A stretch of DNA of 64,000 bases from Brevundimonas naejangsanensis (GCF_000635915.2 NZ_CP015614.1:727501-791500); one strand, 5' to 3'. Shown: positions 1 to 12,807, counted from the first letter of the stretch. Program-made: numbers and translations. Notes: generated from the sequence alone by a model not told the origin.

Positions 1-354
1 CTGTTGCGGCAACTGGCCAACGCCAACCGCCTGCTGATCCTGTGCCATATCGCGCAGGAAGAGCGTTCCGTCGGCCAGTTGGAACAGGAGCTGGGTCTGC
101 GTCAGCCGGGCCTGTCGCAGCAGCTGGCCGAACTGCGCCAGTCGGGTCTGGTGAAGACCCGGCGGGAATCCCGCTCCATCTACTACTCCCTCGCCGACGA
201 GCGGGCGCAAGGGGTGATGGCCATGCTGTTCGAGATCTTCTGCCAGGACCCGGCGGCCCTGGCCGAAAGACTGCATCAGGCGCCCGCGCCGGAACCCACG
301 CGGCCTGCAGGCGACGCAGCCCGGTTCGCCCGGATCCTTCCTCCGCGCGCGTGA
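1..354 (+). CDS. ArsR-family winged-helix regulator, 5' partial
   Basis: DNA-binding repressor-type protein of the ArsR/SmtB family, truncated at its N-terminus by the window edge: the reading frame is open to base 1 and the first residues already match the family's start of helix 1 (LANANRLLILCHI). The winged helix-turn-helix follows, with recognition-helix text QPGLSQQLAELRQSGLV and the wing RRESRSIYYSLAD. No CxC metal-binding pair is present in the usual alpha-3 position, so the metal sensing typical of ArsR/SmtB proteins is not indicated. The C-terminal 30 residues are Pro/Ala-rich and look disordered. The gene converges on the M20 amidohydrolase with only 22 bases between. Ligand and targets cannot be told from the sequence. 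Confidence 0.85.
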   Translation: MLRQLANANRLLILCHIAQEERSVGQLEQELGLRQPGLSQQLAELRQSGLVKTRRESRSIYYSLADERAQGVMAMLFEIFCQDPAALAERLHQAPAPEPTRPAGDAARFARILPPRA

Positions 355-376
355 TGCGGCCCTTGCTGCCCTAGCC

Positions 377-1528
377 TCAGCTCAGGCGGTCTTCGACGAT
401 GCGGGCGAAGATCGACGAGGCGACGGGCAGGACGGCGTCGTTGAAGTCATAGACCGTCTGGTGGACCATCGGTCCGCCCTGGCCGAAGAACATATAGGCC
501 CCCGGCGCGTGCTGCAGCATATAGGCGAAGTCGTCGGTGAAGGGATAAGGCTTCAGATCGCGCAGCACCTTGTCCGCGCCCAGCACGGCGGCGCAGGCGT
601 CGGCGGCGATGGCGGCCTGAGCCGGGGCGTTGATGCAGGGCGGCACGCCGGCGATTTCCGTCACGGTGAGGGTGCAACCGGTCATGCGGGCGACGCCGTC
701 GCAGATGGCCTGAAGCTGGCTCCACATGGTTTCGATCACCTCGGGCGAGGTGGCGCGCAGGGTGCCGGCCAGGCTGGCTTCGTGCGGCACGACGTTGTGC
801 GAGGCGCCCGCCTGCAGCTTGGTGACGGTGAACAGGGCCGGCTCCATCGGATCGACATGACGGCCGATGATGGACGAGATTTCCGAGGCGACGCGGACGG
901 CCGCCTGCAGCGGGTCCTTGGTCTTGTGCGGGGCCGCGCCGTGGCCGCCGACGCCCTGAATGTCGATCTCCCAGATCTTGTAGCCGTTCAGGGTCGCGCC
1001 CGGACGCACCGCCGCCTCGCCGAACGGCAGCAGGGGCATGTTGTGATAGGCGTAGATTTCGTCGCACGGATAGCGGTCGAATAGGCCGTCGTCGATCATG
1101 GCCTTGGCGCCCAGGCCGTTCTCTTCGGCGGGCTGGAAGATCAGCACCACGCGGCCGCGCGCAGGCGGATTGGCGCTCAGGTAACGGGCGACGCCCAGCA
1201 GGGTCGCCGTGTGGCCGTCGTGGCCGCAGGCGTGCGAGACGCCGGGCTTGGTCGAGGCGTGCTCGGCGCCGCTGTCGTCGTTCATGGGCAGGGCATCCAT
1301 GTCGGCGCGCAGGCCGATGGAGGGGCCGGGCTCGCGTCCCTGAACCACCGCCACGACGCCCGCGCCGCCGATGCCGCCTTCGGGCGACAGGCCCATGTCC
1401 TTAAGGGCGTCGAAGACGATCTTCGCCGTGCGGCTTTCCTCGCCCGAGAGCTCGGGGTGGGCGTGGAAATCCCGACGCCAGGCGGTCATGTCCGAGGCGA
1501 GGGCGGCGAGGGCGGGCAGGGGCTTCAT
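377..1528 (-). CDS. M20 family amidohydrolase (hippurate hydrolase/IAA-amino acid hydrolase type)
   Basis: Zinc-dependent amidohydrolase of peptidase family M20D, which cleaves N-acyl or N-carbamoyl amino acids in the cytoplasm. The 383-residue length is normal for the subfamily. The N-terminus has the conserved RRDFHAHPELSGEE segment. The metal-binding motif ACGHDGHTATLLG lies near residue 100, followed by the catalytic EENGLGA region. The dimerisation-domain segment VGGHGAAPH comes before the C-terminal FGQGGPMVHQ. The ATG at 1528 was chosen because the protein then starts exactly at the family N-terminus; upstream codons in the same frame are antisense to the neighbouring gene. The physiological substrate is not predictable. 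It lies downstream of the methionine cluster on the same strand, but a 86-base gap separates them. Confidence 0.88.
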   Translation of the reverse strand: MKPLPALAALASDMTAWRRDFHAHPELSGEESRTAKIVFDALKDMGLSPEGGIGGAGVVAVVQGREPGPSIGLRADMDALPMNDDSGAEHASTKPGVSHACGHDGHTATLLGVARYLSANPPARGRVVLIFQPAEENGLGAKAMIDDGLFDRYPCDEIYAYHNMPLLPFGEAAVRPGATLNGYKIWEIDIQGVGGHGAAPHKTKDPLQAAVRVASEISSIIGRHVDPMEPALFTVTKLQAGASHNVVPHEASLAGTLRATSPEVIETMWSQLQAICDGVARMTGCTLTVTEIAGVPPCINAPAQAAIAADACAAVLGADKVLRDLKPYPFTDDFAYMLQHAPGAYMFFGQGGPMVHQTVYDFNDAVLPVASSIFARIVEDRLS

Positions 1529-1614
1529 AGGTCTCAGGCATCCGGCGAAAAAGACGACGCCCAGACCCTTAGCACCCCCGCGCCGTCGGGGACATGGCGG
1601 CCCCCGGTCACGGT

Positions 1615-4281
<2,667 letters not shown>

Positions 4282-4301
4282 CAGCACGCACCAAAGGCAG
4301 T

Positions 4302-4450
4302 CCTTCTCCCCTTGGGGGAGAAGGTGTCATGCAGCGCATGACGGATGAGGGGTAGGGTTCCGCAGGCTGAACGGCTGAGGGTGAGCGCGTTGTGGGCAGC
4401 CCCCTCATCCGACCGCTTCGCGGCCACCTTCTCCCCCGAGGGGAGAAGGA
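4302..4450. repeat. Intergenic inverted-repeat element (RIME/REP-like)
   Basis: The two ends, about 4302-4352 and 4399-4450, are imperfect inverted copies of each other. The outer 25 bases (cttctcccc...gggagaaggtg type) match with one mismatch, and an inner ggatgagggg block also matches. Each outer arm is itself a small palindrome. The element fills the gap between the two metH halves and could fold into a long hairpin in the transcript. Elements of this design are common dispersed repeats in alphaproteobacterial genomes; membership of a specific family is my inference. Confidence 0.75.
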
Positions 4451-4465
4451 AGGGGCAGGTGGTCG

Positions 4466-5542
4466 TCACGACACGAGCTCGAACGGTTCTAGGCCCGACA
4501 GGCGCAGGGCGACCGGGCGCTCCGGCACAACGCGCGGGGGCACGTCCGCGACCTCTTCGGCGACGTGGCGGATATGGTCGGGGGTGGTGCCGCAGCAGCC
4601 GCCGACGATGTTGACCAGACCCGACTGCGCCCATTCCTCGAGGAAGTGAGCCGTTTCGTGCGGCTGTTCGTCATACTGGCCCATGGCGTTGGGCAGGCCC
4701 GCGTTCGGATAGGCGCTGACCAGGGTGTCGGCCACCCGGCTCAGTTCGGCGATGTGGGGCCGCATCAGCTCGGCGCCCAGGGCGCAGTTAAAGCCGACGG
4801 CGAACGGCCTGGCGTGGCGGATCGAGTTCCAGAAGGCTTCCGCCGTCTGGCCGCTCAGCGTGCGGCCCGAACGGTCGGTGATGGTGCCCGAGATCCACAG
4901 GGGCAGGGGCTCCAGCCCTTCGTCCTCCAGATCCTTGATCGCCTTGATCGCGGCCTTGCAGTTCAGGGTGTCGAACACCGTCTCGATCAGGAACAGGTCG
5001 ACGCCGCCGTGGTGCAGGGCGCGGGCCTGCTGCTTATAGGCCTCATAGACCTCGTCATAGGTGACGGCGCGATAGCCGGGGTCGTTGACGTCGGGGCTCA
5101 GCGACAGGGTGCGGTTGGTCGGGCCGATGGCGCCGGCGACGAAGCGGGGCTTGTGCGGCTCCTTCTCGGTCCAGCGGTCGGCGACCTCGCGTGCGATGCG
5201 GGCGCCTTCATAGTTCAGGTCATAGACCGCGTCTTCCAGCCCGTAGTCGGCCTGGGCGATGGTGGTCGAGGAGAAGGTGTTCGTCTCCGAAATATCGGCC
5301 CCGGCGGCGTAATAGACGTCGTGCAGGTCGGCGATGATGTCCGGGCGCGTCAGGATCAACAGATCGTTGTTGCCCTTCTGCGGATGGCTGTGGTCGTGGA
5401 AGCGCTCGCCGCGGAAGTCCTCTTCCGTCAGCTCGCGGCGCTGGATCATCACGCCCCAGCTGCCGTCAAGCACCAGGATTCGCTCTTTCGCCGCCGCGTG
5501 CAGGGCGGCGATCCGGTCGGGGCGGGTCAGGGGAGACGTCAT
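4466..5542 (-). CDS. metH: Methionine synthase, homocysteine-binding half (split MetH)
   Basis: Homocysteine S-methyltransferase domain, 358 residues, equal to the first domain of full-length MetH. The zinc ligands are visible: the Cys in GFNCALG near residue 250 and the Cys pair in GGCCGT near residue 311. The N-terminus [13 protein letters not shown] is typical. It transfers the methyl group from the methylcobalamin protein to homocysteine, so it must act with the product of 1615-4281. Its ATG follows the metF stop codon with no bases between, which points to one transcript and coupled translation. Confidence 0.94.
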   Translation of the reverse strand: MTSPLTRPDRIAALHAAAKERILVLDGSWGVMIQRRELTEEDFRGERFHDHSHPQKGNNDLLILTRPDIIADLHDVYYAAGADISETNTFSSTTIAQADYGLEDAVYDLNYEGARIAREVADRWTEKEPHKPRFVAGAIGPTNRTLSLSPDVNDPGYRAVTYDEVYEAYKQQARALHHGGVDLFLIETVFDTLNCKAAIKAIKDLEDEGLEPLPLWISGTITDRSGRTLSGQTAEAFWNSIRHARPFAVGFNCALGAELMRPHIAELSRVADTLVSAYPNAGLPNAMGQYDEQPHETAHFLEEWAQSGLVNIVGGCCGTTPDHIRHVAEEVADVPPRVVPERPVALRLSGLEPFELVS

Positions 5543-6490
5543 CTACGCAACAGCCTTGGTTTCGCGCACGCCCAGGACCCGGCAGATCGCATAGACCAGC
5601 TCGGCCCGGTTCAGGGTGTAGAAGTGGAAGTCCGAAAAGCCCTCTTCCTGAAGGCGGGCGCAGGTTTCGGCGGCGATGGAGGCGGCCAGCAGCTTGCGCG
5701 TCTCCGGGTCGTCGTCCAGCCCGTCGAAGTGGCCTGCCAGCCAATCGGGCAGGGCCGCGCCGCACGCCGCCGTCATCCGTTGCAGTCCCGCGAAGTTGGT
5801 CACCGGCATGACGCCGGGGATCAGAGGAATGGTCACGCCCGCCGCCCGCACCCGGTCGCGGAAGCGCAGGAAGGCCTCGATGTCGAAGAAGAACTGGGTC
5901 ACCGCGCGCGTCGCGCCTGCGTCGACCTTGGCCTTCAGCACCTCGATGTCGTGGTCGATCGACGGGCTTTCCGGGTGCTTTTCCGGATAGGCGCCGACCG
6001 TGACCTCGAACCCGCCGATGCGACCGAGGGCGGCGGTCAGTTCGGTGGCGTTGGCGTAGCCGTCGGCGCGCGGCGTATAGGCGCCGCCGATGCCTGCGGA
6101 GCCAGGCGGGTCGCCGCGCAGGGCGACGATGTGATCGACGCCGATGGCCTTATAGCCTTCGATGACTTCATCGACCTCGGCGCGGCTCGCCTCGACGCAG
6201 GTCAGGTGGGCGGCGGGGCGCAGGGTCGTTTCGCTGATGATGCGCTGGACGGTGCGGTGCGTCCGCTCGCGCGTCGAGCCGCCCGCGCCGTAGGTGACCG
6301 AGACGAAGGCCGGGTTCAGCGGCTCCAGCCGCCGGATCGCCGACCACAGATTGGCCTCGGCCGCGTCGGTCTTGGGCGGGAAGAACTCGAACGAGACGTT
6401 GACGGCGTTGCGGTTCGATCCGGCGCGCGCGACTGGGCCTAGCGGCGACAGCAGTAGGGCGCGGGCTTCGGCGAGAGAGGAGGGGGCCAT
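5543..6490 (-). CDS. metF: Methylenetetrahydrofolate reductase
   Basis: FAD-dependent reductase that makes 5-methyltetrahydrofolate, the methyl donor for methionine synthase. The 315-residue protein has the conserved start VSFEFFPPKTDAAEANLW with the catalytic Glu region, the VTYGAGGSTRERT motif, the VALRGDPP motif and the TQFFFD segment. The ATG at 6490 overlaps the upstream regulator's stop codon by one base (TGATG), and the stop abuts the homocysteine half of metH. The in-frame upstream extension is antisense to the regulator and is rejected. Confidence 0.96.
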   Translation of the reverse strand: MAPSSLAEARALLLSPLGPVARAGSNRNAVNVSFEFFPPKTDAAEANLWSAIRRLEPLNPAFVSVTYGAGGSTRERTHRTVQRIISETTLRPAAHLTCVEASRAEVDEVIEGYKAIGVDHIVALRGDPPGSAGIGGAYTPRADGYANATELTAALGRIGGFEVTVGAYPEKHPESPSIDHDIEVLKAKVDAGATRAVTQFFFDIEAFLRFRDRVRAAGVTIPLIPGVMPVTNFAGLQRMTAACGAALPDWLAGHFDGLDDDPETRKLLAASIAAETCARLQEEGFSDFHFYTLNRAELVYAICRVLGVRETKAVA

Positions 6491-7452
6491 CAGGCGGTCT
6501 TTCTGACGGGGCTCGCGGCGCGTTCGCCGGTCCAGATGTGAACGGTTAGCCCTTCCGTGTCGGGCGGCAGGGCGATAGGCGCCGAGGGCGTCAGGCCCGC
6601 CTCGGTCAGCCATTCGCGGATTTCAGCGTCGGGGAAGCCCAGGCGACGGTGCTGATGCGCCTCGCGCAGGTGCTCGAAGGCGTGCGGGGCGAAATCGACG
6701 ATCAGCAGCTTGCCGCCCGGCATGACCAGACGCGCGGCTTCGGCCACGGCGGCGGCGGGATCGGCCAGGTAGTGCAGCACCTGATGGACGATCACCAGGT
6801 CGGCGCTCTCGTGCGGCAGGCGGGTCGAGAAGATGTCGCCGTGGCGCAGCTCGACCTTGTCCAGCCCGGCTTTGGAGACGTTGGCGCGGGCGATGTTCAG
6901 CATGTTCTGCGACAGGTCCAGGCCCACCGACATTTTTGCCTTCTTGCCGAACAGGGTCAGCATCCGGCCCGAACCGGTGCCCAGGTCGACCACCCGATCG
7001 AACGGGCCGGGACCAGCGGCGCGTTCGACCGCCGCCTCGACCGCGCTTTCGCAGACATAGAGGCTGCGCATCTGGTCCCACTGAGGCGCGATCTGCTCGA
7101 AGTAGCGGGCGGCGTCGATGGCGCGCTCCTTGCGCACCTCCTCCAGGCGGCGATGGTCGGCCTCGCCCTCGCCGTCGTCCAGCAGGTCCAGCACGGTGTC
7201 GATTAGCCGCCGCGACAGGGCGTCGTGCGACAGACGGTAGAAGACGCGCGCGCCATCGGGAAACCGCTCGATCAGACCCGCGTCGGCCATCAGCTTCAGA
7301 TGGCGCGAGACGCGCGGCTGGCTCTGGTCCAGAACCCGCGACAGCTCCATCACCGACAGCTCCTCCGCAGCCAGCAGGGACAGGACGCGCAGGCGGGTCG
7401 GTTCGCCGGCGGCGCGCAGGGCTTCTACGGTCTGGTCAGCAGTCAGTGTCAT
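6490..7452 (-). CDS. ArsR-type regulator fused to a SAM-dependent methyltransferase domain
   Basis: A 320-residue fusion: an ArsR winged helix (about residues 5-95, with SQPRVSRHLKLMADAGLIERF as recognition region) followed by a class I methyltransferase fold (about 120-310, motif I VVDLGTGSGRML). Regulators of this architecture sit upstream of metF in many alphaproteobacteria and probably sense SAM or SAH to control methionine synthesis; they resemble the group called SahR. Whether the methyltransferase domain is catalytic or only a ligand sensor is not known. The stop overlaps the metF start, making it the first gene of a metF-metH operon, and a palindrome just upstream suggests autoregulation. 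Confidence 0.88.
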   Translation of the reverse strand: MTLTADQTVEALRAAGEPTRLRVLSLLAAEELSVMELSRVLDQSQPRVSRHLKLMADAGLIERFPDGARVFYRLSHDALSRRLIDTVLDLLDDGEGEADHRRLEEVRKERAIDAARYFEQIAPQWDQMRSLYVCESAVEAAVERAAGPGPFDRVVDLGTGSGRMLTLFGKKAKMSVGLDLSQNMLNIARANVSKAGLDKVELRHGDIFSTRLPHESADLVIVHQVLHYLADPAAAVAEAARLVMPGGKLLIVDFAPHAFEHLREAHQHRRLGFPDAEIREWLTEAGLTPSAPIALPPDTEGLTVHIWTGERAASPVRKTA

Positions 7453-7456
7453 AGGT

Positions 7457-7478
7457 CGTATAAAGATATCCTTATACG
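7457..7478. promoter_or_regulatory. Candidate operator of the ArsR-methyltransferase regulator
   Basis: A 22-base palindrome with a single mismatched pair; its central 20 bases are GTATAAAGATATCCTTATAC. It is strikingly AT-rich in high-GC DNA and sits 4 bases upstream of the regulator's ATG. AT-rich symmetric operators of this kind are usual for ArsR-family dimers. Binding by the adjacent gene product is inferred from position, not shown. Confidence 0.7.
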
Positions 7479-7587
7479 CTTATGCAAGCAAAATCTGGTC
7501 GCGTGCGTCCGCCAACCACCGAACGCAGGCACGGATCGTTCTTCTTGTGTCTGAATTCAGGGTCGAGAGCGCCCCAAAGAGCAAATC

Positions 7588-8517
7588 TCAGTCTGCGACA
7601 GGCGTCTGCAGCGGCTCGTTCGCAAAGTGGGCGGACAGATTGTGCAGGAGCAGCATCAGCATGCCCTGCACCGCTTCGGTCGTGGCGCCGCCGGTATGGG
7701 GCGTCAGGACGGTGTTGGGCACGCCCGCCCAACGCGCCGCGTCGGTCGGCTCCTCAGCGAAGACGTCGAGTGCTGCGGCGCCCAGGCGGCCCTCTCTCAG
7801 GGCGGCGATGACGGCGTCTTCGTCCACCAGTTGCCCGCGCGCGACGTTGACCAGCAGACCTAAAGGCCCAAGCGCATCGATGACATCTTGAGAGATGAGC
7901 CCCCGGTTGCTCTCGTCCGCGCGGCAGGCGACGACAAGAATGTCCGAATCGCGCGCCAGGGCGATCAGGCTGTCGGCGCGGGGCCAGGCGGCCTCTTTGG
8001 CGCGGGGCCCCCACCAGCGGACGTCCATGCGCATGACCTCGGCGCGCCGCGCTACGGCCTCGCCGATGTGGCCCAGACCGACGATTCCCAGACGCTGACC
8101 GCTCAGAGATGTGGTGATGCTGCGGCTGGACAGGCTCCATTCGCCCGCACGGACGGCGCGGTCGCCCTCGGCGATCTGACGGCGTGAGGCGAGGATCAGG
8201 CCGATGGCGTGGTCGGCCACGTCCTCATGGTTTACGCCGGGCGCATGGGTGACGGGCAGGCCGCGCGCGCGGCACCACGCGACGTCGATGCCGTCATATC
8301 CAGCGGTGAAGCAGGCGACCAGCGACAGGTTCGGCAGGCGCTCGATCAGATCCTTGTCGAGCTCGAACTCGCCGGCGACGATCAGGGCGCGAATGTCGCC
8401 GGCGGCCTCGATCGGCGGGCCTTCCCAGAAGCAATAGACTTCGTAGGCGCCTTCCAGGAAGGCGCTCAGCGGGGCCAGATGCCGCTGCATGATCAGGACG
8501 GCGGGACGCTGGGTCAT
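7588..8517 (-). CDS. D-isomer-specific 2-hydroxyacid dehydrogenase
   Basis: NAD(P)-dependent oxidoreductase of the glyoxylate/hydroxypyruvate reductase type, 309 residues. The cofactor-binding Rossmann motif GLGHIGEAVARRAE lies mid-protein. The catalytic Arg is in VVACRADESNRG, the Glu falls in the following NVARGQLVDEDAV block and the His is in LTPHTGG. The ATG overlaps the stop codon of the upstream DUF5615 gene by four bases, so the two are translationally coupled. The true substrate cannot be assigned. After its stop there is a 135-base spacer holding the candidate operator of the downstream regulator gene. Confidence 0.9.
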   Translation of the reverse strand: MTQRPAVLIMQRHLAPLSAFLEGAYEVYCFWEGPPIEAAGDIRALIVAGEFELDKDLIERLPNLSLVACFTAGYDGIDVAWCRARGLPVTHAPGVNHEDVADHAIGLILASRRQIAEGDRAVRAGEWSLSSRSITTSLSGQRLGIVGLGHIGEAVARRAEVMRMDVRWWGPRAKEAAWPRADSLIALARDSDILVVACRADESNRGLISQDVIDALGPLGLLVNVARGQLVDEDAVIAALREGRLGAAALDVFAEEPTDAARWAGVPNTVLTPHTGGATTEAVQGMLMLLLHNLSAHFANEPLQTPVAD

Positions 8518-8846
8518 GCTCGAACCTCCACCAGACGTGTTTCCTCGAGTAGGAGGGCCAGGATGGACGGCCAGCGTGGTTCAAGCCAGGCCAGCAGAGA
8601 GTGGGTCGTGGCGTTGCCGAGACGCAGCCAGACGACCTGGGGCCCAGCCCGGCGGGCCGACGCCCAGACGGCGAAGTCTCGGTCCTTGGTGACGATGACG
8701 CGGTCTTCGCGCTTCGCAGCGTCCCAGACGGCGGAGTCCGGCGCATGAACGCCGACCGAGTTCATGGCGTGAACAGCGTCATGCCCCTGGCCCCCTAGCC
8801 ATTCGGCCAGGGCGGGAGGCAGTTGCGCGTCCACGATGAACTTCAC
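8514..8846 (-). CDS. DUF5615 PIN-like protein (putative toxin of a DUF433/DUF5615 pair)
   Basis: A 110-residue PIN-like protein starting MKFIVDAQLPPALAEWL, with acidic residues at the N-terminal Asp, mid-protein DSAVWDAAK and TKDRDF, the positions expected for a PIN-type metal site. The start codon is GTG, overlapping the stop of the upstream DUF433 gene by four bases. DUF433-DUF5615 pairs are widely predicted as toxin-antitoxin modules, but toxicity is not established for this protein. It also overlaps the following dehydrogenase by four bases. Confidence 0.85.
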   Translation of the reverse strand: MKFIVDAQLPPALAEWLGGQGHDAVHAMNSVGVHAPDSAVWDAAKREDRVIVTKDRDFAVWASARRAGPQVVWLRLGNATTHSLLAWLEPRWPSILALLLEETRLVEVRA

Positions 8847-9070
8847 GCGGCGATGACGGCCGTGTCGCCGATCGCCGCGGCGGCGTAGGCGAGGCTGGCT
8901 CGGATATCGTCCGCTTCGAGATAGGGAAAATCGGCGAGGATTTCCTCCGCCGTGGCGCCCCCCGCCAGCATGTCGAGGACATCCTGAACGCGAATGCGCA
9001 TGCCGCGAATGGACGGACGGCCGCCGTTCTGCTCGCGGTCGATAGTGATGCGGGACAGGAGATCGCTCAT
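8843..9070 (-). CDS. DUF433 family protein (putative antitoxin)
   Basis: A 75-residue DUF433 protein: RITIDREQNGGRPSIRGMRIRVQDVLDMLAGG followed by ATAEEILADFPYLEADDIRASLAYAA. The fold is a small helical, MerR-like DNA-binding domain, and these proteins commonly precede a DUF5615 toxin-like gene, as here. The ATG at 9070 is preferred over 9079 because AGGA lies eight bases upstream of it. The stop overlaps the GTG start of the next gene. Confidence 0.85.
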   Translation of the reverse strand: MSDLLSRITIDREQNGGRPSIRGMRIRVQDVLDMLAGGATAEEILADFPYLEADDIRASLAYAAAAIGDTAVIAA

Positions 9071-9094
9071 GCCCCGCATCCTATCACAGTTCGA

Positions 9095-10762
<1,668 letters not shown>

Positions 10763-10887
10763 GCGTCGCGTCGCGCCTTTGATTCAGTGCGGATGGGAAG
10801 TTGCCGGGGGATGTAGCGATCCCGAAGGCTTTGGGCAAATCTTCGGACGCCGACGCGGCTTTTCAATGGCGGCGTGGGCGCCCCGCC

Positions 10888-11499
10888 TTAGGCGTAGTTG
10901 AAACTGATGGAGATGCGCTGTTCTTCGGCGCGGTTAGCGGGCACTTCGTGGCGCAGCCAGCTTTCCCACATCAGCACCGTGCCGGGCGCCGGCTTCAGAT
11001 AGACGAAAGGCTGTTCCGCCTCGCCGGCTTCGGCGGTCAGGCCGGGGCGGGCCATCATCATGGCCAGGCGCGGGTCCTCGATCTTCAGCGAGGAGGCGCC
11101 GTCGGGCACATGGATATAGAGCGTGCCGGACAGCACGGCGTGGGGGTGGATGTGTCCGGTGTGGCCGCCGCCGGGCATCAGGACATTGACCCACAGATTG
11201 TCCAGCCGCAGCTTCTTCGCCAAGTCGAAATGCAGGCTCTGCGCGAAGAGCGCCGCATGCTTGTCCAGCAGCTTCTTCAGCTCGCCGAACTCGGGAAACC
11301 GCTGAGGCAGGTCGTTGATCGAGCCGTAGGAGGTATAGCCGGGATAGTGGTTGGCCCGGCACCATTCGATCCCGGCCTCGTCCTCTTCCGCCATGACCAG
11401 GCACAGGTCCAGCAACTCCTCGTGCAGTTCCGTCCACCCGCGCGCCGAGGCGAGGGAGGCGTCATACACCTGGGTCGGGAAGAGGGAGCGAGAGGGCAT
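10888..11499 (-). CDS. Putative 2OG-Fe(II) oxygenase
   Basis: A 203-residue protein of the TIGR02466/PF13759 type of putative 2-oxoglutarate and Fe(II)-dependent oxygenase. The iron-binding facial residues are apparent in GGGHTGHIHPHAVLSGTLYIH, and the distal His and 2OG-binding Arg lie in the C-terminal WLRHEVPANRAEEQRISISFN. The substrate is unknown; related enzymes act on peptides or small metabolites. Transcribed away from rplM, with a 274-base divergent spacer. Confidence 0.8.
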   Translation of the reverse strand: MPSRSLFPTQVYDASLASARGWTELHEELLDLCLVMAEEDEAGIEWCRANHYPGYTSYGSINDLPQRFPEFGELKKLLDKHAALFAQSLHFDLAKKLRLDNLWVNVLMPGGGHTGHIHPHAVLSGTLYIHVPDGASSLKIEDPRLAMMMARPGLTAEAGEAEQPFVYLKPAPGTVLMWESWLRHEVPANRAEEQRISISFNYA

Positions 11500-11611
11500 G
11501 GCCCGCGATACCGCGTCTGGATTTATGCGAGAAGACGAAAACGGTCGCGCAGGGCGGGCGACGCGGTGTTTTCCGGCCCCTCGGCGGCGCCTTTCCGGCG
11601 AAACAGGTCGG

Positions 11612-11656
11612 GTATTTTAGTACCAACTATAAATAGATGATATTTTTCAACGAATT
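11612..11656. other. AT-rich island in the oxygenase-rplM spacer
   Basis: About 45 bases of markedly low GC containing ggta-ttttag-tacc and ctat-aa-atag short inverted repeats, in otherwise very GC-rich DNA. It lies upstream of the rplM promoter and about 110 bases from the start of the divergent oxygenase gene. It could be an UP element or protein-binding site; nothing more can be read from it. Confidence 0.4.
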
Positions 11657-11683
11657 GCCCTGTTTTGCGCATCAAGGTCGGCG

Positions 11684-11712
11684 TTGACCTGTGCGCGTGG
11701 ACCCTCTATCAG
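11684..11712 (+). promoter_or_regulatory. Predicted housekeeping promoter of rplM-rpsI
   Basis: TTGACC at 11684-11689 and TATCAG at 11707-11712, spaced by 17 bases, about 60 bases upstream of rplM. The -35 box and spacing fit the alphaproteobacterial housekeeping sigma factor. Confidence 0.6.
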
Positions 11713-11722
11713 CACGGCCTCC

Positions 11723-11753
11723 GCCCGATCCATCTGGTTCGGGCCGCGTTTTT
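11723..11753 (+). promoter_or_regulatory. Hairpin with U-run in the rplM 5' leader
   Basis: GCCCGA at 11723-11728 pairs with TCGGGC at 11739-11744, followed four bases later by a run of five T. It lies between the predicted promoter and the rplM ATG. The layout is that of a small attenuator or a ribosomal-protein leader; regulatory function is inferred. Confidence 0.4.
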
Positions 11754-11773
11754 CGTCTTCCAGGACCCTCATC

Positions 11774-12250
11774 ATGCTGAAGAGCACTACGGCTTCGCTG
11801 AAGCCGGCCGAGGTCGAGAAGAAGTGGATCCACATCGACGCCGAAGGCGTCGTGGTGGGCCGCCTCGCGACCTTCATCGCCAACCGCCTGCGCGGCAAGC
11901 ACCTGCCGACCTACACCCCGCACGTTGACTGCGGCGACTACGTCGTCGTCACCAACGTCGACAAGGTGGTGTTCACCGGCAAGAAGAACACCGATAAGGT
12001 CTACTATCGCCACACCGGCCACCCGGGCGGCATCAAGCAGACGACCCCGGAGAAAGTCCTGGGCGGCCGCTTCCCCGAGCGCGTGCTGGAAAAGGCCGTT
12101 GAGCGCATGCTGCCCAAGGAGTCGCCGCTGGCTCGCAAGCAGATGACCCACCTGCGCCTGTTCGCCGGCGCTGCGCACGACCACGAAGCCCAACAGCCCA
12201 CGACCATCGACTTCAAGTCGATGTCGTCCAAGAACACCCGGAGCGCCTGA
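11774..12250 (+). CDS. rplM: 50S ribosomal protein L13
   Basis: Early-assembly protein of the large ribosomal subunit, 158 residues. The conserved core is present: [44 protein letters not shown] and the [21 protein letters not shown] region. A short C-terminal extension of the kind seen in alphaproteobacteria follows. The ATG at 11774 gives the usual [18 protein letters not shown] start. It is followed two bases later by rpsI, the classical rplM-rpsI operon. Confidence 0.98.
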   Translation: MLKSTTASLKPAEVEKKWIHIDAEGVVVGRLATFIANRLRGKHLPTYTPHVDCGDYVVVTNVDKVVFTGKKNTDKVYYRHTGHPGGIKQTTPEKVLGGRFPERVLEKAVERMLPKESPLARKQMTHLRLFAGAAHDHEAQQPTTIDFKSMSSKNTRSA

Positions 12251-12252
12251 GC

Positions 12253-12741
12253 ATGACCGACGTGACTCAAGACACCGCCGCCGGCTTTGACGCCCTTAAG
12301 GGCCTGGGCACCGCTGCTGCCGAGGAAATCGTCCGCGAGCCGAAGATCGACGCCCTGGGCCGTTCGTACTCGACCGGCAAGCGCAAGAACGCCATCGCCC
12401 GCGTGTGGGTGAAGCGCGGCACCGGCAAGATCACCGTCAACGGCAAGGACGTGGCTGCGTATTTCGCTCGCCCCGTGCTGCAGATGATGGTTGCACAGCC
12501 GCTGAACGTTTCGGACCGCGCCACCCAGTACGACGTGATCTGCACCGTCGAAGGCTCGGGCCTGTCGGGCCAGGCCGGCGCCATCCGCCACGGCCTGTCG
12601 CACGCCCTGACCCACTACGAGCCGGAACTGCGCAAGGTTCTGAAGCCGCACGGCTTCCTGACCCGCGACAGCCGCGTCGTCGAGCGTAAGAAGTACGGCC
12701 GCGCCAAGGCGCGCAAGTCCTTCCAGTTCTCGAAGCGCTAA
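12253..12741 (+). CDS. rpsI: 30S ribosomal protein S9
   Basis: Small-subunit protein whose C-terminal tail reaches the P-site tRNA; the tail RKSFQFSKR is intact. The 162-residue protein carries an N-terminal extension of about 35 residues before the conserved [27 protein letters not shown] core, as is common in alphaproteobacteria. It lies two bases after rplM and is followed by a strong intrinsic terminator. Confidence 0.98.
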   Translation: MTDVTQDTAAGFDALKGLGTAAAEEIVREPKIDALGRSYSTGKRKNAIARVWVKRGTGKITVNGKDVAAYFARPVLQMMVAQPLNVSDRATQYDVICTVEGSGLSGQAGAIRHGLSHALTHYEPELRKVLKPHGFLTRDSRVVERKKYGRAKARKSFQFSKR

Positions 12742-12770
12742 GTCGCGAACCCGCGACTGGGAATACAAAG

Positions 12771-12807
12771 GGCGCTTCGGGGAAACCCGAGGCGCCTTTT
12801 TCTTTTT
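12771..12807 (+). terminator. Intrinsic terminator after rpsI
   Basis: An 11-base-pair GC-rich stem (12771-12781 with 12786-12796, one G-U pair) followed by a T-rich tract. It ends just before the argC ribosome-binding region, separating argC from the ribosomal operon. Confidence 0.85.

Noticed and set aside
4302-4450. Insertion sequence or CRISPR repeats
   Set aside because: No transposase, no regular spacers; the structure is one inverted-repeat element only.
7453-7587. SAM riboswitch upstream of the methionine operon
   Set aside because: No SAM-II or other SAM-riboswitch core could be seen; the palindrome and ArsR-type regulator explain control better.
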